A stretch of 64,000 bases of DNA from Cutibacterium acnes. GTDB taxonomy: Bacteria > Actinomycetota > Actinomycetes > Propionibacteriales > Propionibacteriaceae. Both the position numbers and the translations under genes were made by a program. Positions 16,482 to 25,914 of the stretch are shown in pieces. The DNA is taken from contig NZ_CP023676.1 in the NCBI RefSeq assembly GCF_003030305.1, positions 310,001 to 374,000 of the forward strand. Direction: 5' to 3'. Under the pieces are notes generated by a model. It worked only from the letters and a program-made list of their open reading frames with translations, was not told where the DNA came from and did no database searches. Numbering within the stretch: the first letter of the stretch is position 1; every line of letters begins with the position of its first letter.

Positions 16482-19016
16482 ATGTTCGAACGGTTCACCG
16501 ATCGGGCCCGCCGGGTCGTCGTCCTGGCCCAGGATGAGGCCAAGGCCCTGAACCACAATTACATTGGCACTGAGCACCTGCTGCTCGGGCTCATTAGCGA
16601 GGGCGAGGGAGTCGCTGCCAAGGCTCTCGAGTCCCTTGACATTTCACTGGAGGCTGTTCGCGCCCAGGTGGAGGAGATTATTGGTCACGGCACTTCGACG
16701 CCGACGGGCCATATTCCCTTTACCCCGCGTGCCAAGAAGGTTCTTGAGCTGAGCCTGCGCGAAGCCCTCCAGATGAATCATTCGTACATTGGCACCGAGC
16801 ACATTCTGCTTGGCCTTATCCGGGAGGGAGAAGGCGTCGCTGCTCAGGTACTGATCCGGCTGGGTGCTGACCTCAACACGGTGCGCAATAGCGTCTTGCA
16901 ACTGTTGCAGGGATATCAGGGCGACGAGCGTCAGGCCGCCACTTCCGGTGCCCCCGAGGCCGGACCGCAGCAGTCCTCGGCGACGATTCTTGACCAATTC
17001 GGTCGCAACCTTACCGAGGCCGCCCGCGACGGCGAGCTCGACCCGGTTATCGGGCGTGAGAGGGAAATCGAACGAGTCATGGTGGTGCTGAGCCGGCGCA
17101 CCAAGAATAACCCGGTTCTTATTGGTGAGCCTGGCGTCGGTAAGTCTGCTTGTGTCGAGGGCCTGGCTCAGGCCATCGTGCGTGGAGACGTTCCCGAGAC
17201 TCTGCGTGACAAGAAGATTTACTCCCTGGACCTTGGCTCCATGGTTGCGGGATCGCGTTACCGCGGTGATTTCGAGGAGAGGATGAAGAAGGTCCTCAAG
17301 GAGATAAAAAATCGCGGGGACATCATCCTGTTCATCGACGAGATCCACACCCTTGTCGGCGCCGGTGCCGCTGAAGGGGCAATCGACGCTGCCAGCATGC
17401 TCAAGCCGATGCTGGCTCGCGGCGAGCTGCAGACTATCGGTGCGACGACCCTTGATGAGTACCGTAAGTACATCGAGAAGGACGCCGCCCTGGAGCGTCG
17501 CTTCCAGCCGATCCAGGTAGACGAGCCCTCGATCCCCCTGGCCATCGAGATCCTTAAGGGTCTGCGCGACCGGTACGAGGCCCACCACAAGATCACCATC
17601 ACCGACGAGGCAATCACCTCCGCAGCGAATCTTGCGTCCCGTTACATCCAAGACCGCTTCCTGCCAGACAAGGCCATCGATCTCATTGACGAGGCCGGTG
17701 CCCGGATGAACATCCGCCGCATGACGGCCCCGCCGGATCTGCGCGAGTTCGACGAGCGGATTGCTCGTGTGCGAGTGGAGAAAGAGGCCGCCATCGACGC
17801 CCAGGATTTCGAGCGTGCTGCTGGGCTGCGCGACGACGAAAAGAAACTTCTCGCCGAGCGTGAGGCCAAGGAGGAGGAGTGGAAGCAGGGTGACGAGTCG
17901 GTGCCAGCCGTGGTCGGCCCTGATGAGATCGCCGAGGTGCTCTCTGGAGCTACCGGAATTCCGGTCTTCAAGCTCACGGAGGAGGAATCCCAGCGTCTGC
18001 TCCACATGGAGGACGAGATCGGCAAGCGTTACGTCGGCCAGGAGGACGCCGTTAAGGCCCTGTGCCGCTCTATCCGACGTACCCGTGCCGGCCTCAAGGA
18101 CCCGAAGCGTCCGGCAGGTTCGTTCATTTTTGCTGGCCCGTCGGGTGTTGGTAAGACCGAGCTCACCAAGGCGCTCACCGAGTTCCTCTTTGGCGACGAG
18201 GACGCCCTCATCACCCTCGACATGAGCGAGTACTCCGAGAAACACACCGCTTCGCGGATGTTTGGGTCCCCGCCTGGATTCGTCGGGTACGAGGAGGGCG
18301 GCCAGCTCACCGAGAAGGTGCGCCGCAAGCCGTTCAGCGTCATTCTCTTTGACGAGATTGAAAAGGCCCACCCCGATATCTTCAACTCTCTGTTGCAGAT
18401 TCTTGACGAGGGACGTCTTACTGACGCCCAGGGCCGTGTAGTGGACTTTAAGAACACCGTCATTGTGCTGACGACCAACCTTGGCACCCGCGACATTTCC
18501 AAATCAGTCAATCTCGGCTTTTCCAAGGCCGACGACGTCGAGTCTAGCTACGAGAAGATGAAGGCCAAGGTTACCGAGGAGCTCAAGGGACACTTCCGTC
18601 CCGAGTTCCTCAACCGCCTTGACGAGATCATCGTCTTCCATCAGCTCACCCAGCCCGACATCCTACGGATTGTCGACCTCATGGTGGGGCAACTGGAGGA
18701 TCGTCTGGCCGACAAGGACATGGGTATCGAGGTCACTCCGGCTGCCAAGGAACTGCTGTCCACGCGTGGTTTCGACCCGCTGCTCGGTGCTCGTCCGCTG
18801 CGCCGGACGATCCAGCGCGACATCGAGGACGTCCTAGCCGAGAAGATCCTCTTCGGGGAGGTCAAACCTGGTCAGATCGTGGTGGTCGATGCTGCTCCGG
18901 AGGGTTCCGAGGAGCCGTTCGTCTTCACCGGCACGGAGCGCTCAGAGCTGCCTGACGAGGTTCCTCCTGAGCTCACCTCTTCGGCAGGGGAAAATAACAG
19001 GGGGCAGCAGGGCTGA
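16482..19016 (+). CDS. clpC: ATP-dependent Clp protease ATP-binding subunit ClpC
   Basis: This 844-residue AAA+ unfoldase feeds substrates to ClpP. Two N-terminal Clp_N repeats cover residues 1-145 ([20 protein letters not shown], then a second [15 protein letters not shown]). The first ATPase has Walker A GEPGVGKS near residue 216, and a UVR/coiled-coil middle segment lies near 425-470. The second ATPase has GPSGVGKTE near residue 552, followed by the ClpB_D2 C-terminal domain. The start at 16482 is preceded by AAGGAGAG. Length and architecture are those of actinobacterial ClpC. Confidence 0.96.
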   Translation: MFERFTDRARRVVVLAQDEAKALNHNYIGTEHLLLGLISEGEGVAAKALESLDISLEAVRAQVEEIIGHGTSTPTGHIPFTPRAKKVLELSLREALQMNHSYIGTEHILLGLIREGEGVAAQVLIRLGADLNTVRNSVLQLLQGYQGDERQAATSGAPEAGPQQSSATILDQFGRNLTEAARDGELDPVIGREREIERVMVVLSRRTKNNPVLIGEPGVGKSACVEGLAQAIVRGDVPETLRDKKIYSLDLGSMVAGSRYRGDFEERMKKVLKEIKNRGDIILFIDEIHTLVGAGAAEGAIDAASMLKPMLARGELQTIGATTLDEYRKYIEKDAALERRFQPIQVDEPSIPLAIEILKGLRDRYEAHHKITITDEAITSAANLASRYIQDRFLPDKAIDLIDEAGARMNIRRMTAPPDLREFDERIARVRVEKEAAIDAQDFERAAGLRDDEKKLLAEREAKEEEWKQGDESVPAVVGPDEIAEVLSGATGIPVFKLTEEESQRLLHMEDEIGKRYVGQEDAVKALCRSIRRTRAGLKDPKRPAGSFIFAGPSGVGKTELTKALTEFLFGDEDALITLDMSEYSEKHTASRMFGSPPGFVGYEEGGQLTEKVRRKPFSVILFDEIEKAHPDIFNSLLQILDEGRLTDAQGRVVDFKNTVIVLTTNLGTRDISKSVNLGFSKADDVESSYEKMKAKVTEELKGHFRPEFLNRLDEIIVFHQLTQPDILRIVDLMVGQLEDRLADKDMGIEVTPAAKELLSTRGFDPLLGARPLRRTIQRDIEDVLAEKILFGEVKPGQIVVVDAAPEGSEEPFVFTGTERSELPDEVPPELTSSAGENNRGQQG

Positions 19017-19037
19017 TTCCCTGATAACGATGGCCGT

Positions 19038-19062
19038 GGCCCGGTGCATTATGCGCCGGGCC
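19038..19062. terminator. Terminator between clpC and the convergent DUF2891 gene
   Basis: GGCCCGGTGC and GCGCCGGGCC pair over 10 bp, with one G-U pair, around the loop ATTAT. The hairpin starts 21 bases after the clpC stop and lies before the stop of the leftward gene at 19069, so it could act in both directions. Confidence 0.6.
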
Positions 19063-19068
19063 CGTTCC

Positions 19069-20076
19069 TCACACCAGCACCGCCTGCAGGGCGAAGGACA
19101 CCAACCAGTGAGTAGCCATGAAATCGCCATGGGTGATTTGGTGGGAGACTTCGTTGATCTGGCGGGCAGTGGCTTTCTCGATACGATGGCGGGAGCCTTC
19201 GGCAAGCCACGTGGCCAGTGCGCGCAGCTGCCAGGCTCGTGACAAGCTCAGCCCATATAGGTGAGCAAGCTTGCCGTCCGTGCCGTCTGTCACCCTGGGC
19301 ACGTTCAGGAGATTATCGTCAGACTGTCCCAGACGCGGCAGGAATGTGTGTAGCCACGTCCCGAACTCATTGGTTCGACCCTCGACGTCATACACCCGAG
19401 CCATGAGGTGGGCCTCGCTCAACGCCGCCGACAAAAAGTCATTGCCACTCGGCTCCCACGAAGACGGGTAGTGAACGTCGGCGTCGAACAAGCGATGAGA
19501 GTGTTCCACAATGGCTTCGATGACCTCAGGGCGTTGCAGCGACCGGGCAGCGTCCAGACACAGACCGATGCCGAAGGCGGTGTTGTCGTGGGTGCCAGTG
19601 CGTACCGGGAAGGTGAGGGTCGGCAGCCACGCGAGCAGATTCTCGAAAACTTGAAGGCTGATAATGCGGGTGGCCGACGCCCACGTCGTGCCCGTGAGGG
19701 GAGCACACTGGGCAGCGAGCAGGGTTGCCCATCCCCAGCCGTAGGGACGCTCGTACCCGCGATGAATACGCAGATACTCGGCCTCCACGCGAGCGTTCTC
19801 GTCGGTCAGACGGTCATTGAGAACGCCGTTCAAGGCGTCGATTGTTGTGTGGTCGATCACCTGATTCGCGCAACGGAGCAGGGTGACCGCCGACCACTGC
19901 ATGTGGACCGACGAGTGCCAGTCCAAGCAACCGTGGAAGGCCGGGTGGAGGCGCCATGGAGTGACGTCGACATCGTCTGGTCCCGAGGATTGGTGGGCTG
20001 ACCCCCACGGGAAGGGACGATTGAGTCCGTCAATGATGGTTTTCGCCCAGATTGGGGCGTCATCGTCGAGAGTCAT
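19069..20076 (-). CDS. DUF2891 family protein
   Basis: The 335-residue protein is predicted to be cytosolic. Conserved-looking segments include LHPAFHGCLDWHSSVHMQW near residue 43 and GYERPYGWGW near residue 106, and the family (DUF2891) has an alpha/alpha-barrel-like appearance. ATG 20076 is chosen because AGGAGG lies 6-7 bases upstream. It overlaps the end of the DUF979 gene, so it is the third gene of a DUF969-DUF979-DUF2891 operon facing pxpABC. A role in metabolism of 5-oxoproline or a related amide is inferred from context only. Confidence 0.75.
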   Translation of the reverse strand: MTLDDDAPIWAKTIIDGLNRPFPWGSAHQSSGPDDVDVTPWRLHPAFHGCLDWHSSVHMQWSAVTLLRCANQVIDHTTIDALNGVLNDRLTDENARVEAEYLRIHRGYERPYGWGWATLLAAQCAPLTGTTWASATRIISLQVFENLLAWLPTLTFPVRTGTHDNTAFGIGLCLDAARSLQRPEVIEAIVEHSHRLFDADVHYPSSWEPSGNDFLSAALSEAHLMARVYDVEGRTNEFGTWLHTFLPRLGQSDDNLLNVPRVTDGTDGKLAHLYGLSLSRAWQLRALATWLAEGSRHRIEKATARQINEVSHQITHGDFMATHWLVSFALQAVLV

Positions 20077-21059
20077 AGCAAACCTCCTGGGAAGCAGCAC
20101 AGGTACATAATGAGGATGGTGCAGACCAGTAGCGGAACTGCAGTGGGTATCTGCGCCTTAATCGGACCATAGCTATCGTCGAGCTCAAGTAGAGCGGCCG
20201 GAACAAGATTGAAGTTCGCAGCCATCGGCGTGCACAGGGTGCCGCAGAACCCCGCCAGCATACCCATGGCGAAGACGGCGGCCATATTGCCGTGGAAGTG
20301 TTGGATGAGCAGCGGCCAACCGACGGCAGCAGTCATCACTGGGAAAGCCGCGAAAGCGTTACCCATAATGAGGGTGAACAAGGCCATCCCAAGGCAGTAG
20401 ACGCACACCGCTGCGAAGAGACTTTCTGAAGGAAGGATCCACGAGGTGATACGCCCCACCGCATCGCCGACACCGGCGTTGTTGAATAAGGTGCCAAGGG
20501 TCGCCAGGAACTGCGGCAAGATAGCTGCCCATCCGATATGACCGAGCAATCGGTCTCCCTCTTTGAAAGCCACCACTGGTGAACGCACCTTGAACATAAT
20601 CATGGCTGTGACAAGGGCAATAACGGACGCCGCTCCTAGACCAATGATCGTTGCCATGCCGGTTTCTAGTAGCGGCGACCCGTCAAACGACACGTTGCGC
20701 ATCCCAGCCACTGCGAAAATGGCAGCCACGAACGGGATGATGAGGGCAAGCATGAAGAGTTTGTTGCCGAATTTCTTTGCTGACTTTTCTCGCTCGGCCT
20801 CGGTGGTCGTCTCGGTAGAGCCGCGACCCGGAAAGCGACAAGCGGCCAGCACAACCAGGAGGAGCACCGCAATACCCTCGACGAGAGCAGGTGCAGTCTT
20901 GTTGATGACAAAGCTGCCGTAGCCAAATGAGAAGGCCAAGATTGCCCAAAAAGCGGCCGACCCGAAGCGCTTGTTGTCCTCGCGGTCCCGCAGCCGGACG
21001 AGCGCGGTGACGAGGAAAAGGAATCCACACAACCAGTAGAACCATTCCACCTTAATCAT
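20073..21059 (-). CDS. DUF979 family membrane protein (putative 5-oxoproline transporter component)
   Basis: This 328-residue polytopic protein has about nine transmembrane helices and begins MIKVEWFYWLCGFLFLVTAL, typical of DUF979. It overlaps the DUF969 gene upstream and the DUF2891 gene downstream by four bases each. DUF969 and DUF979 usually occur as a pair, often beside 5-oxoprolinase genes, and are thought to form a permease. The proposed substrate, pyroglutamate, is inference from this location. Confidence 0.75.
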   Translation of the reverse strand: MIKVEWFYWLCGFLFLVTALVRLRDREDNKRFGSAAFWAILAFSFGYGSFVINKTAPALVEGIAVLLLVVLAACRFPGRGSTETTTEAEREKSAKKFGNKLFMLALIIPFVAAIFAVAGMRNVSFDGSPLLETGMATIIGLGAASVIALVTAMIMFKVRSPVVAFKEGDRLLGHIGWAAILPQFLATLGTLFNNAGVGDAVGRITSWILPSESLFAAVCVYCLGMALFTLIMGNAFAAFPVMTAAVGWPLLIQHFHGNMAAVFAMGMLAGFCGTLCTPMAANFNLVPAALLELDDSYGPIKAQIPTAVPLLVCTILIMYLCCFPGGLL

Positions 21060-21820
21060 TCGTGGACCCCCTGCTCCGGGTTGCCTCCGGAGGGCAGGCT
21101 GACGGTGTGGCCAGGCTCAGGGACCTCATCGATGTCGACGTTGTCGCCTCCCTCGGCAGCCATCTTGGCGAGTTTGCGGTCCAACAACCACAGTCGGGGT
21201 GCATGGATGAGGAAGGCACAAATGGCCGTCGGAATGGCCCACAAAGCGATTTGGAGAGCCTCGAGTTTGAGGTTGTAGGTGGCATCAACGAATCCAGTGA
21301 TGAGCAGAATCGACCCGATGGCAATGAACACGTCCTCGCCGAAGAACAGTCCGATGGTGTCTGCTGAGGACGCGTAGGAGCGCAGTTTCTCGCGCATCTT
21401 GCGGGTGTATCGCGGGTGGGTGCGTCGAGCCGCAGCCTCAGCCATCGGTACGACGAGGGGACGCACCGCCTGGGCTGGCCCACCAATGGACGACAGCCCT
21501 ACAGCTGCGGTGATCTGACGCACAGCAAGGTAGACGGCAAGGAGTTTTCCGGCCGTCATGGACTTCATCTTCGACATCAAGCGGCCGGCCTGCTGCATGA
21601 GACCGTGGCGTTCGAGCAACCCGATAACGGGTAACACGACGATGAAGACCGTCACGGAACGCGAACTGGCGAATCCAGTTCCGAAGGTCTCGATGAGCTT
21701 GACCGGTGACATTCCGGCGATGAGGCCGGCAGCGATTCCTGCGACGGCTACCACGAGCATGGCATTGAGCCGCAAGGCAAAGCCGATGACGACGATCGCC
21801 ACGGCGAGTAAAACCCACAT
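21056..21820 (-). CDS. DUF969 family membrane protein (putative transporter component)
   Basis: The 254-residue protein has about six transmembrane helices, including MWVLLAVAIVVIGFALRLNA at the N-terminus. The conserved-looking segment SSIGGPAQAVRPLVVPMAEA is near residue 105, and a soluble acidic tail ends the protein. ATG 21820 is preceded by GAGAGGAG and puts the first helix at the N-terminus; a start at 21859 would add a non-conserved leader. It heads a minus-strand operon divergent from pxpA, with 122 bases between starts, a likely shared control region. Confidence 0.75.
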   Translation of the reverse strand: MWVLLAVAIVVIGFALRLNAMLVVAVAGIAAGLIAGMSPVKLIETFGTGFASSRSVTVFIVVLPVIGLLERHGLMQQAGRLMSKMKSMTAGKLLAVYLAVRQITAAVGLSSIGGPAQAVRPLVVPMAEAAARRTHPRYTRKMREKLRSYASSADTIGLFFGEDVFIAIGSILLITGFVDATYNLKLEALQIALWAIPTAICAFLIHAPRLWLLDRKLAKMAAEGGDNVDIDEVPEPGHTVSLPSGGNPEQGVHE

Positions 21821-21942
21821 GGTGCGCTCCTCTCGTGTTCTGGGGTGTTGTGGCGTCACTTTAGAAGCGATCGGACCGCCTGAAGGTGTCTCTACCCAGA
21901 AAACGTGTTGACCGGGAGGGATCTCGGCGCCACCCTTATGTC

Positions 21943-22713
21943 ATGGCAACTGTTGATCTCAACGCGGACATGGGGGAATCTTTCGGATCGTGGAAGACAG
22001 GTGACGATGAGTCCCTGCTGGGAATTGTCACCTCCGCAAATGTGGCCTGCGGATTCCATGCTGGTGACGCCGTCGTCATGGGCCAGACTTGTAAGGCTGC
22101 TGCGGAACACGGGGTGTGCATCGGCGCCCACGTGTCTTACCGGGACCTCGCCGGGTTTGGTCGCAACTTCATCGACGTTGACCCTGGACGGTTGCGCGAT
22201 GAGGTCATTTACCAGTTGTCGGCACTGCGTGGAATTGCTGCAGTCCATGGCGCCTCGGTGCGCTACGTCAAGCCTCACGGCGCCCTGTACAACACGATCG
22301 TTCACCACCAGGCTCAGGCCAAGGCAGTCGTCGAGGCGATTGACGCTGTCAACTCCGCCACGGGTGCCGATATGGCCATTTTAGGCTTGCCGGGAGCTCT
22401 TGTCCTTGACCTCGCTGAGCAGCAGGGCGTCCGTACTCTGAGTGAGGCGTTCGCCGATCGGGCTTACAACCCCGATGGCACCTTGGTATCACGTCGCCAG
22501 GAGGGGTCAGTGTTGCATGATCCGGGCGAGGTCGCTGAGCGCGTTGTGACGCTGGTGACTCAGGGATCGGTAACGGCTATCGACGGCACCAAGGTACCGA
22601 TTAAGGCAGATTCGGTGTGTGTTCATGGTGACACCCCGGGAGCTGTTGCGATGGCTACGGCAGTGCGTGATCGCCTTGCCTCCACCGGGATCGAACTGCG
22701 GGCTGCCGCATGA
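21943..22713 (+). CDS. pxpA: 5-oxoprolinase subunit A (LamB/YcsF family)
   Basis: PxpA works with PxpB and PxpC to hydrolyse 5-oxo-L-proline to glutamate using ATP. The 256-residue protein has the family N-terminus VDLNADMGESFG and the segments ANVACGFHAGD and YVKPHGALYNT. ATG 21943 is chosen to match the family start; the nearest strong purine run, GGGAGGG, is about 22 bases upstream, so the true start could be slightly different. Its stop overlaps pxpB (ATGA). Confidence 0.88.
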   Translation: MATVDLNADMGESFGSWKTGDDESLLGIVTSANVACGFHAGDAVVMGQTCKAAAEHGVCIGAHVSYRDLAGFGRNFIDVDPGRLRDEVIYQLSALRGIAAVHGASVRYVKPHGALYNTIVHHQAQAKAVVEAIDAVNSATGADMAILGLPGALVLDLAEQQGVRTLSEAFADRAYNPDGTLVSRRQEGSVLHDPGEVAERVVTLVTQGSVTAIDGTKVPIKADSVCVHGDTPGAVAMATAVRDRLASTGIELRAAA

Positions 22714-23330
22714 GGTTGTTGCCGGCTGGACGGACGGCAGTGCTCGTCGAATTGGATGATGCCGGTCAGCGTCGTCGCCTGCATCGGACTTTGAGTGAGC
22801 ATCCGGCGGTGGGAACGGTCGATCTCGTCCCGGCCCAGACGACGGTGCTCATCGACGTCGAGTCGCCCGATCAGTTACCGGCAGCTGTCGCTCACGTCCA
22901 GGAGTTTATCGCCGCAGGATTGGACTGGGTTGAACAAGGAGCGCGGGAAATCGTCGAGGTGCCAGTTCGCTATGACGGGCTGGACCTATCTGACGTGGCG
23001 GAATTGCTCAGTATGACCACGGACGAGTTGGTGAAGCGCCACAGCGATCAGCAATGGACGGTGGAATTTGCCGGGTTCATGCCTGGATTTGGGTATATGT
23101 CCGGAGCTGATTGGCCGTACCGGATCCCGCGTCGGGATAGCCCTCGAACCAGGATTCCGCCGGGCAGTATCGCCTTGGCTGATGGATTCACCGGCGTCTA
23201 CCCGCAAGCCTCCCCGGGCGGCTGGCAGATTATTGGCACGACTGACGCAATCTTGTGGGATGAGAAGGCTGACCCGCCAGCTCTACTACTCCCGGGAGCC
23301 GTCATCAGATTCGAGGTGGTGGACTCATGA
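22710..23330 (+). CDS. pxpB: 5-oxoprolinase subunit B (KipI/allophanate hydrolase subunit 1 family)
   Basis: The 206-residue protein carries the KipI-type cyclophilin-like C-terminal domain. Signatures are FAGFMPGFGYMSG near residue 122, RRDSPRTRIPPGSIA near 148, and YPQASPGGWQIIG near 169. It is coupled to pxpA upstream and pxpC downstream by four-base overlaps. In Bacillus the homologue KipI inhibits the sporulation kinase KinA, but the pxpABC context favours the 5-oxoprolinase role. Confidence 0.88.
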   Translation: MRLLPAGRTAVLVELDDAGQRRRLHRTLSEHPAVGTVDLVPAQTTVLIDVESPDQLPAAVAHVQEFIAAGLDWVEQGAREIVEVPVRYDGLDLSDVAELLSMTTDELVKRHSDQQWTVEFAGFMPGFGYMSGADWPYRIPRRDSPRTRIPPGSIALADGFTGVYPQASPGGWQIIGTTDAILWDEKADPPALLLPGAVIRFEVVDS

Positions 23331-24196
23331 CCCACTTCGTAGTGGAGACAGCCGGGCCGAGAACCCTCATTGAGGACGCTGGCCGTCGAGGCTGGGCGGA
23401 TCTAGGAATCAGTGGCTGCGGAGCATGGGATCGCCGGGCCTATCTGGACGGTGCTCGGCTCGTCGGTAATGGTGCTGGATTGGGGTGTCTGGAGATTCTG
23501 CTCGGACCGGTGCGGCTGAGATGTGTCGGGGGTCCTGTCCTCGTTGCGGTGACAGGGGCGGATGCCCAGATCGATTTGGATGGAGCGCCGCGCCCTAGCG
23601 GCTGGGGATTTCTCGTTACAGATGGTCAGACGGTGAGCATCGCCATGCCAGCAACCGGTTTGCGGAGCTACTTTTCTGTGACCGGAGGAATTAACGCGTC
23701 GCCCACCTTTGCCAGCGTCTCGGCTGATCCGACCCGTGGGATGGGCCCGGCCCCGCTGAAGGCAGGCGACCGTGTGAGCGTCGGTGATGGCCCAGCTGGT
23801 CTCATCTCGACGACTCCTGTCGACATTCAGCAGGCACCAACGGAACTCGTCCTTCATGGGGTATGGGGACCTCGCGACGATTGGTTTAGCGATGCTGGGC
23901 GGCGTTCCCTCGAGCAGACACCGTGGCGAGTCGCACAGGCGAGCGACCGAGTGGGCACGCGGTTGGAAGGACCTTCCCTGGAAAGAGCGGTGACCGGGGA
24001 GTTAACGAGTGAGCCGGTGATGCGAGGCGCGATCCAGGTACCTACCTCGGGAGTGCCTCTGGTCTTTGGGCCGGACCATCCGACGACTGGAGGTTATCCA
24101 GTTATTGGGGTTGTTGATCCAGAGGATGCTGACCGTCTTGCTCAGGCTCGGGCAGGGGTCGTCGTGAGGTTCGCGATGACCGCTCATGACTGGTGA
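23327..24196 (+). CDS. pxpC: 5-oxoprolinase subunit C (KipA/allophanate hydrolase subunit 2 family)
   Basis: The 289-residue protein starts with the family pattern AGPRTLIEDAGRRGWADLGI and contains VTGADAQIDLDG, YFSVTGGI and, near the C-terminus, TGGYPVIGVV. With PxpA and PxpB it forms the ATP-dependent 5-oxoprolinase. It is the last gene of the operon. The 163 bases after it contain no gene. Confidence 0.88.
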   Translation: MTHFVVETAGPRTLIEDAGRRGWADLGISGCGAWDRRAYLDGARLVGNGAGLGCLEILLGPVRLRCVGGPVLVAVTGADAQIDLDGAPRPSGWGFLVTDGQTVSIAMPATGLRSYFSVTGGINASPTFASVSADPTRGMGPAPLKAGDRVSVGDGPAGLISTTPVDIQQAPTELVLHGVWGPRDDWFSDAGRRSLEQTPWRVAQASDRVGTRLEGPSLERAVTGELTSEPVMRGAIQVPTSGVPLVFGPDHPTTGGYPVIGVVDPEDADRLAQARAGVVVRFAMTAHDW

Positions 24197-24359
24197 CGAG
24201 TATGACGTTGAAGTGTTAGCTATAAGCATAATGCCTAGTCCAAGGCTTGTTTATGACGTAATCGTGCAGGTTTCAGTGACGATGCGGTACGTGTCCCCGT
24301 CGACCTGCGGGAGGTACGATCGTCTCTTGGCCTAACTTCTTCTTTCCCTAGGAGACCCC

Positions 24360-25847
24360 TTGTCGCCTGAGCAGTCGTCCGTTGCCCATGTCGAACACCT
24401 TGCCCGGGACAGAGACGGGCACGTCGTCACTGAGGAGCAGGCCTGGAGCGCCCTGTGGGCCCTTCTTATCGGCTTCTTTATGATCCTCGTAGATACGTCG
24501 ATCGTCACGACCGCTCTGCCGGCGACCATCCGCGCGCTCAACGCCAACCTCAACCAAGGCGTGTGGATCACGAGTGCTTACCTACTCACTTATGCCGTCC
24601 CGCTGCTGATTACCGGACGTATGGGTGATCGCTGGGGACCGCATCGTATGTACATCATCGGCATGCTCGTCTTCGGAGTTTCTTCACTGGCATGTGGTCT
24701 GTCCCCGACGATTGGCGTCCTCATCGCTGCTCGGGCGGTTCAGGGCATCGGAGCTGCCCTTATGACCCCACAGTCTCTGTCGATGATTACCCGACTTTTC
24801 CCACCGGAGAAGCGCGGTGCTGCCATGGGCCTGTGGGGAGCCACTGCCGGTGTCGCGAGTTTCGTCGGTCCTGTGCTCGGCGGCATCCTTGTTGACACCC
24901 TGGGCTGGGAGTGGATCTTCTTCGTCAACGTCCCGGTTACCGTCATCGGGTTGTGGCTGGCTATCCGTAATGTGCCTGCTCTCGAAACCCACGGCCATGC
25001 CTTCGATTGGTGTGGCGTCGTCTTGTCGGGTATCGGCATGACCCTGCTGGTTTTCGGTATTCAGGAGGGAGAACAGTACAACTGGGGGACGATCACCGGC
25101 ATCATTTCCGTGCCGCTGCTCATCGTCCTCGGTGTGGTCTTTATGGTGCTCTTCGTCGTCTCACAGACGCAGTGGGCGCAATCCCGCTTGCATGCTCGTT
25201 CGACCAACTTTGAACCACTGGTTCCGCTGCGACTGTTTACCAAGCGCAATTTCACTCTCGCCAATATCGCGATTTTCCTCGTCGGCATGCTTGTAACTTC
25301 CTACTTTCTGCCGACGGCCATCTATCTGCAGAACGTGCCTGGCAAGTCCCCGACGGTGGCCGCCCTGTTGTTGATTCCAACCGCTGTCGTCTCCGGCGTG
25401 CTGTCTCCGGTTGTTGGACGGGTCCTCCAGCACCGTCGGTCTGGCCGGATGGCTGCGATTGGCGTCTCGCTATATGTGATTTCCTCCATCGGATGGTGGC
25501 TGTTCACAGTGCCGTCCACCGGTCTGTGGGTGTTCCCGCTGCTATCTGTCATCACCGGCGTTGGTGCGGCTCTTACCTGGAGTCCGATTTCCCTGGTTGG
25601 TACCGATGACCTCGGTCAGGCCGACGCTGGAGCCGGTTCAGGTGTTTATAACGCCACCCGTCAGGTCGGGTCAGCGCTGGGATCGGCTTTTATCGCGATG
25701 ATGATGGATGCCCGAATCATGGCTCGCCACGATCTGGGGCGAGGTCTCGGTGAGTCGATGTTTATCACGATTACTGCTGGAACGATCTGCGTAATCGTCT
25801 GTGCATTCTTTGCGAACTTTCAGCGTTCGCGCCAGCGCAATTCTTGA
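24360..25847 (+). CDS. MFS drug exporter, DHA2 family (14 TM, EmrB/QacA type)
   Basis: The 495-residue permease has 14 hydrophobic segments. Motif A is visible as TGRMGDRWGPHRMYIIG, preceded by VDTSIVTTALPATI, and motif C as GVASFVGPVLGGIL. Such proteins export drugs or other amphipathic compounds by proton antiport. It starts at TTG 24360, with TAGGAGA 5 bases upstream; no ATG or GTG nearby fits better. The cytoplasmic loop near residue 270 contains SRLHARSTNFEP. It is separate from the next gene by 67 bases. Confidence 0.85.
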   Translation: MSPEQSSVAHVEHLARDRDGHVVTEEQAWSALWALLIGFFMILVDTSIVTTALPATIRALNANLNQGVWITSAYLLTYAVPLLITGRMGDRWGPHRMYIIGMLVFGVSSLACGLSPTIGVLIAARAVQGIGAALMTPQSLSMITRLFPPEKRGAAMGLWGATAGVASFVGPVLGGILVDTLGWEWIFFVNVPVTVIGLWLAIRNVPALETHGHAFDWCGVVLSGIGMTLLVFGIQEGEQYNWGTITGIISVPLLIVLGVVFMVLFVVSQTQWAQSRLHARSTNFEPLVPLRLFTKRNFTLANIAIFLVGMLVTSYFLPTAIYLQNVPGKSPTVAALLLIPTAVVSGVLSPVVGRVLQHRRSGRMAAIGVSLYVISSIGWWLFTVPSTGLWVFPLLSVITGVGAALTWSPISLVGTDDLGQADAGAGSGVYNATRQVGSALGSAFIAMMMDARIMARHDLGRGLGESMFITITAGTICVIVCAFFANFQRSRQRNS

Positions 25848-25914
25848 GCGTACTCATCTGTGAGGCCGGTGGACCGCGCAGGGACGCCCTTCGCTGGACC
25901 CGTAGGATGACCAT

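Noticed and set aside
16644-18371. Long open frame (575 codons) on the strand opposite clpC
   Set aside because: It lies wholly antisense to a clear ClpC gene, shows no domain pattern, and arises from the codon bias of GC-rich coding sequence.
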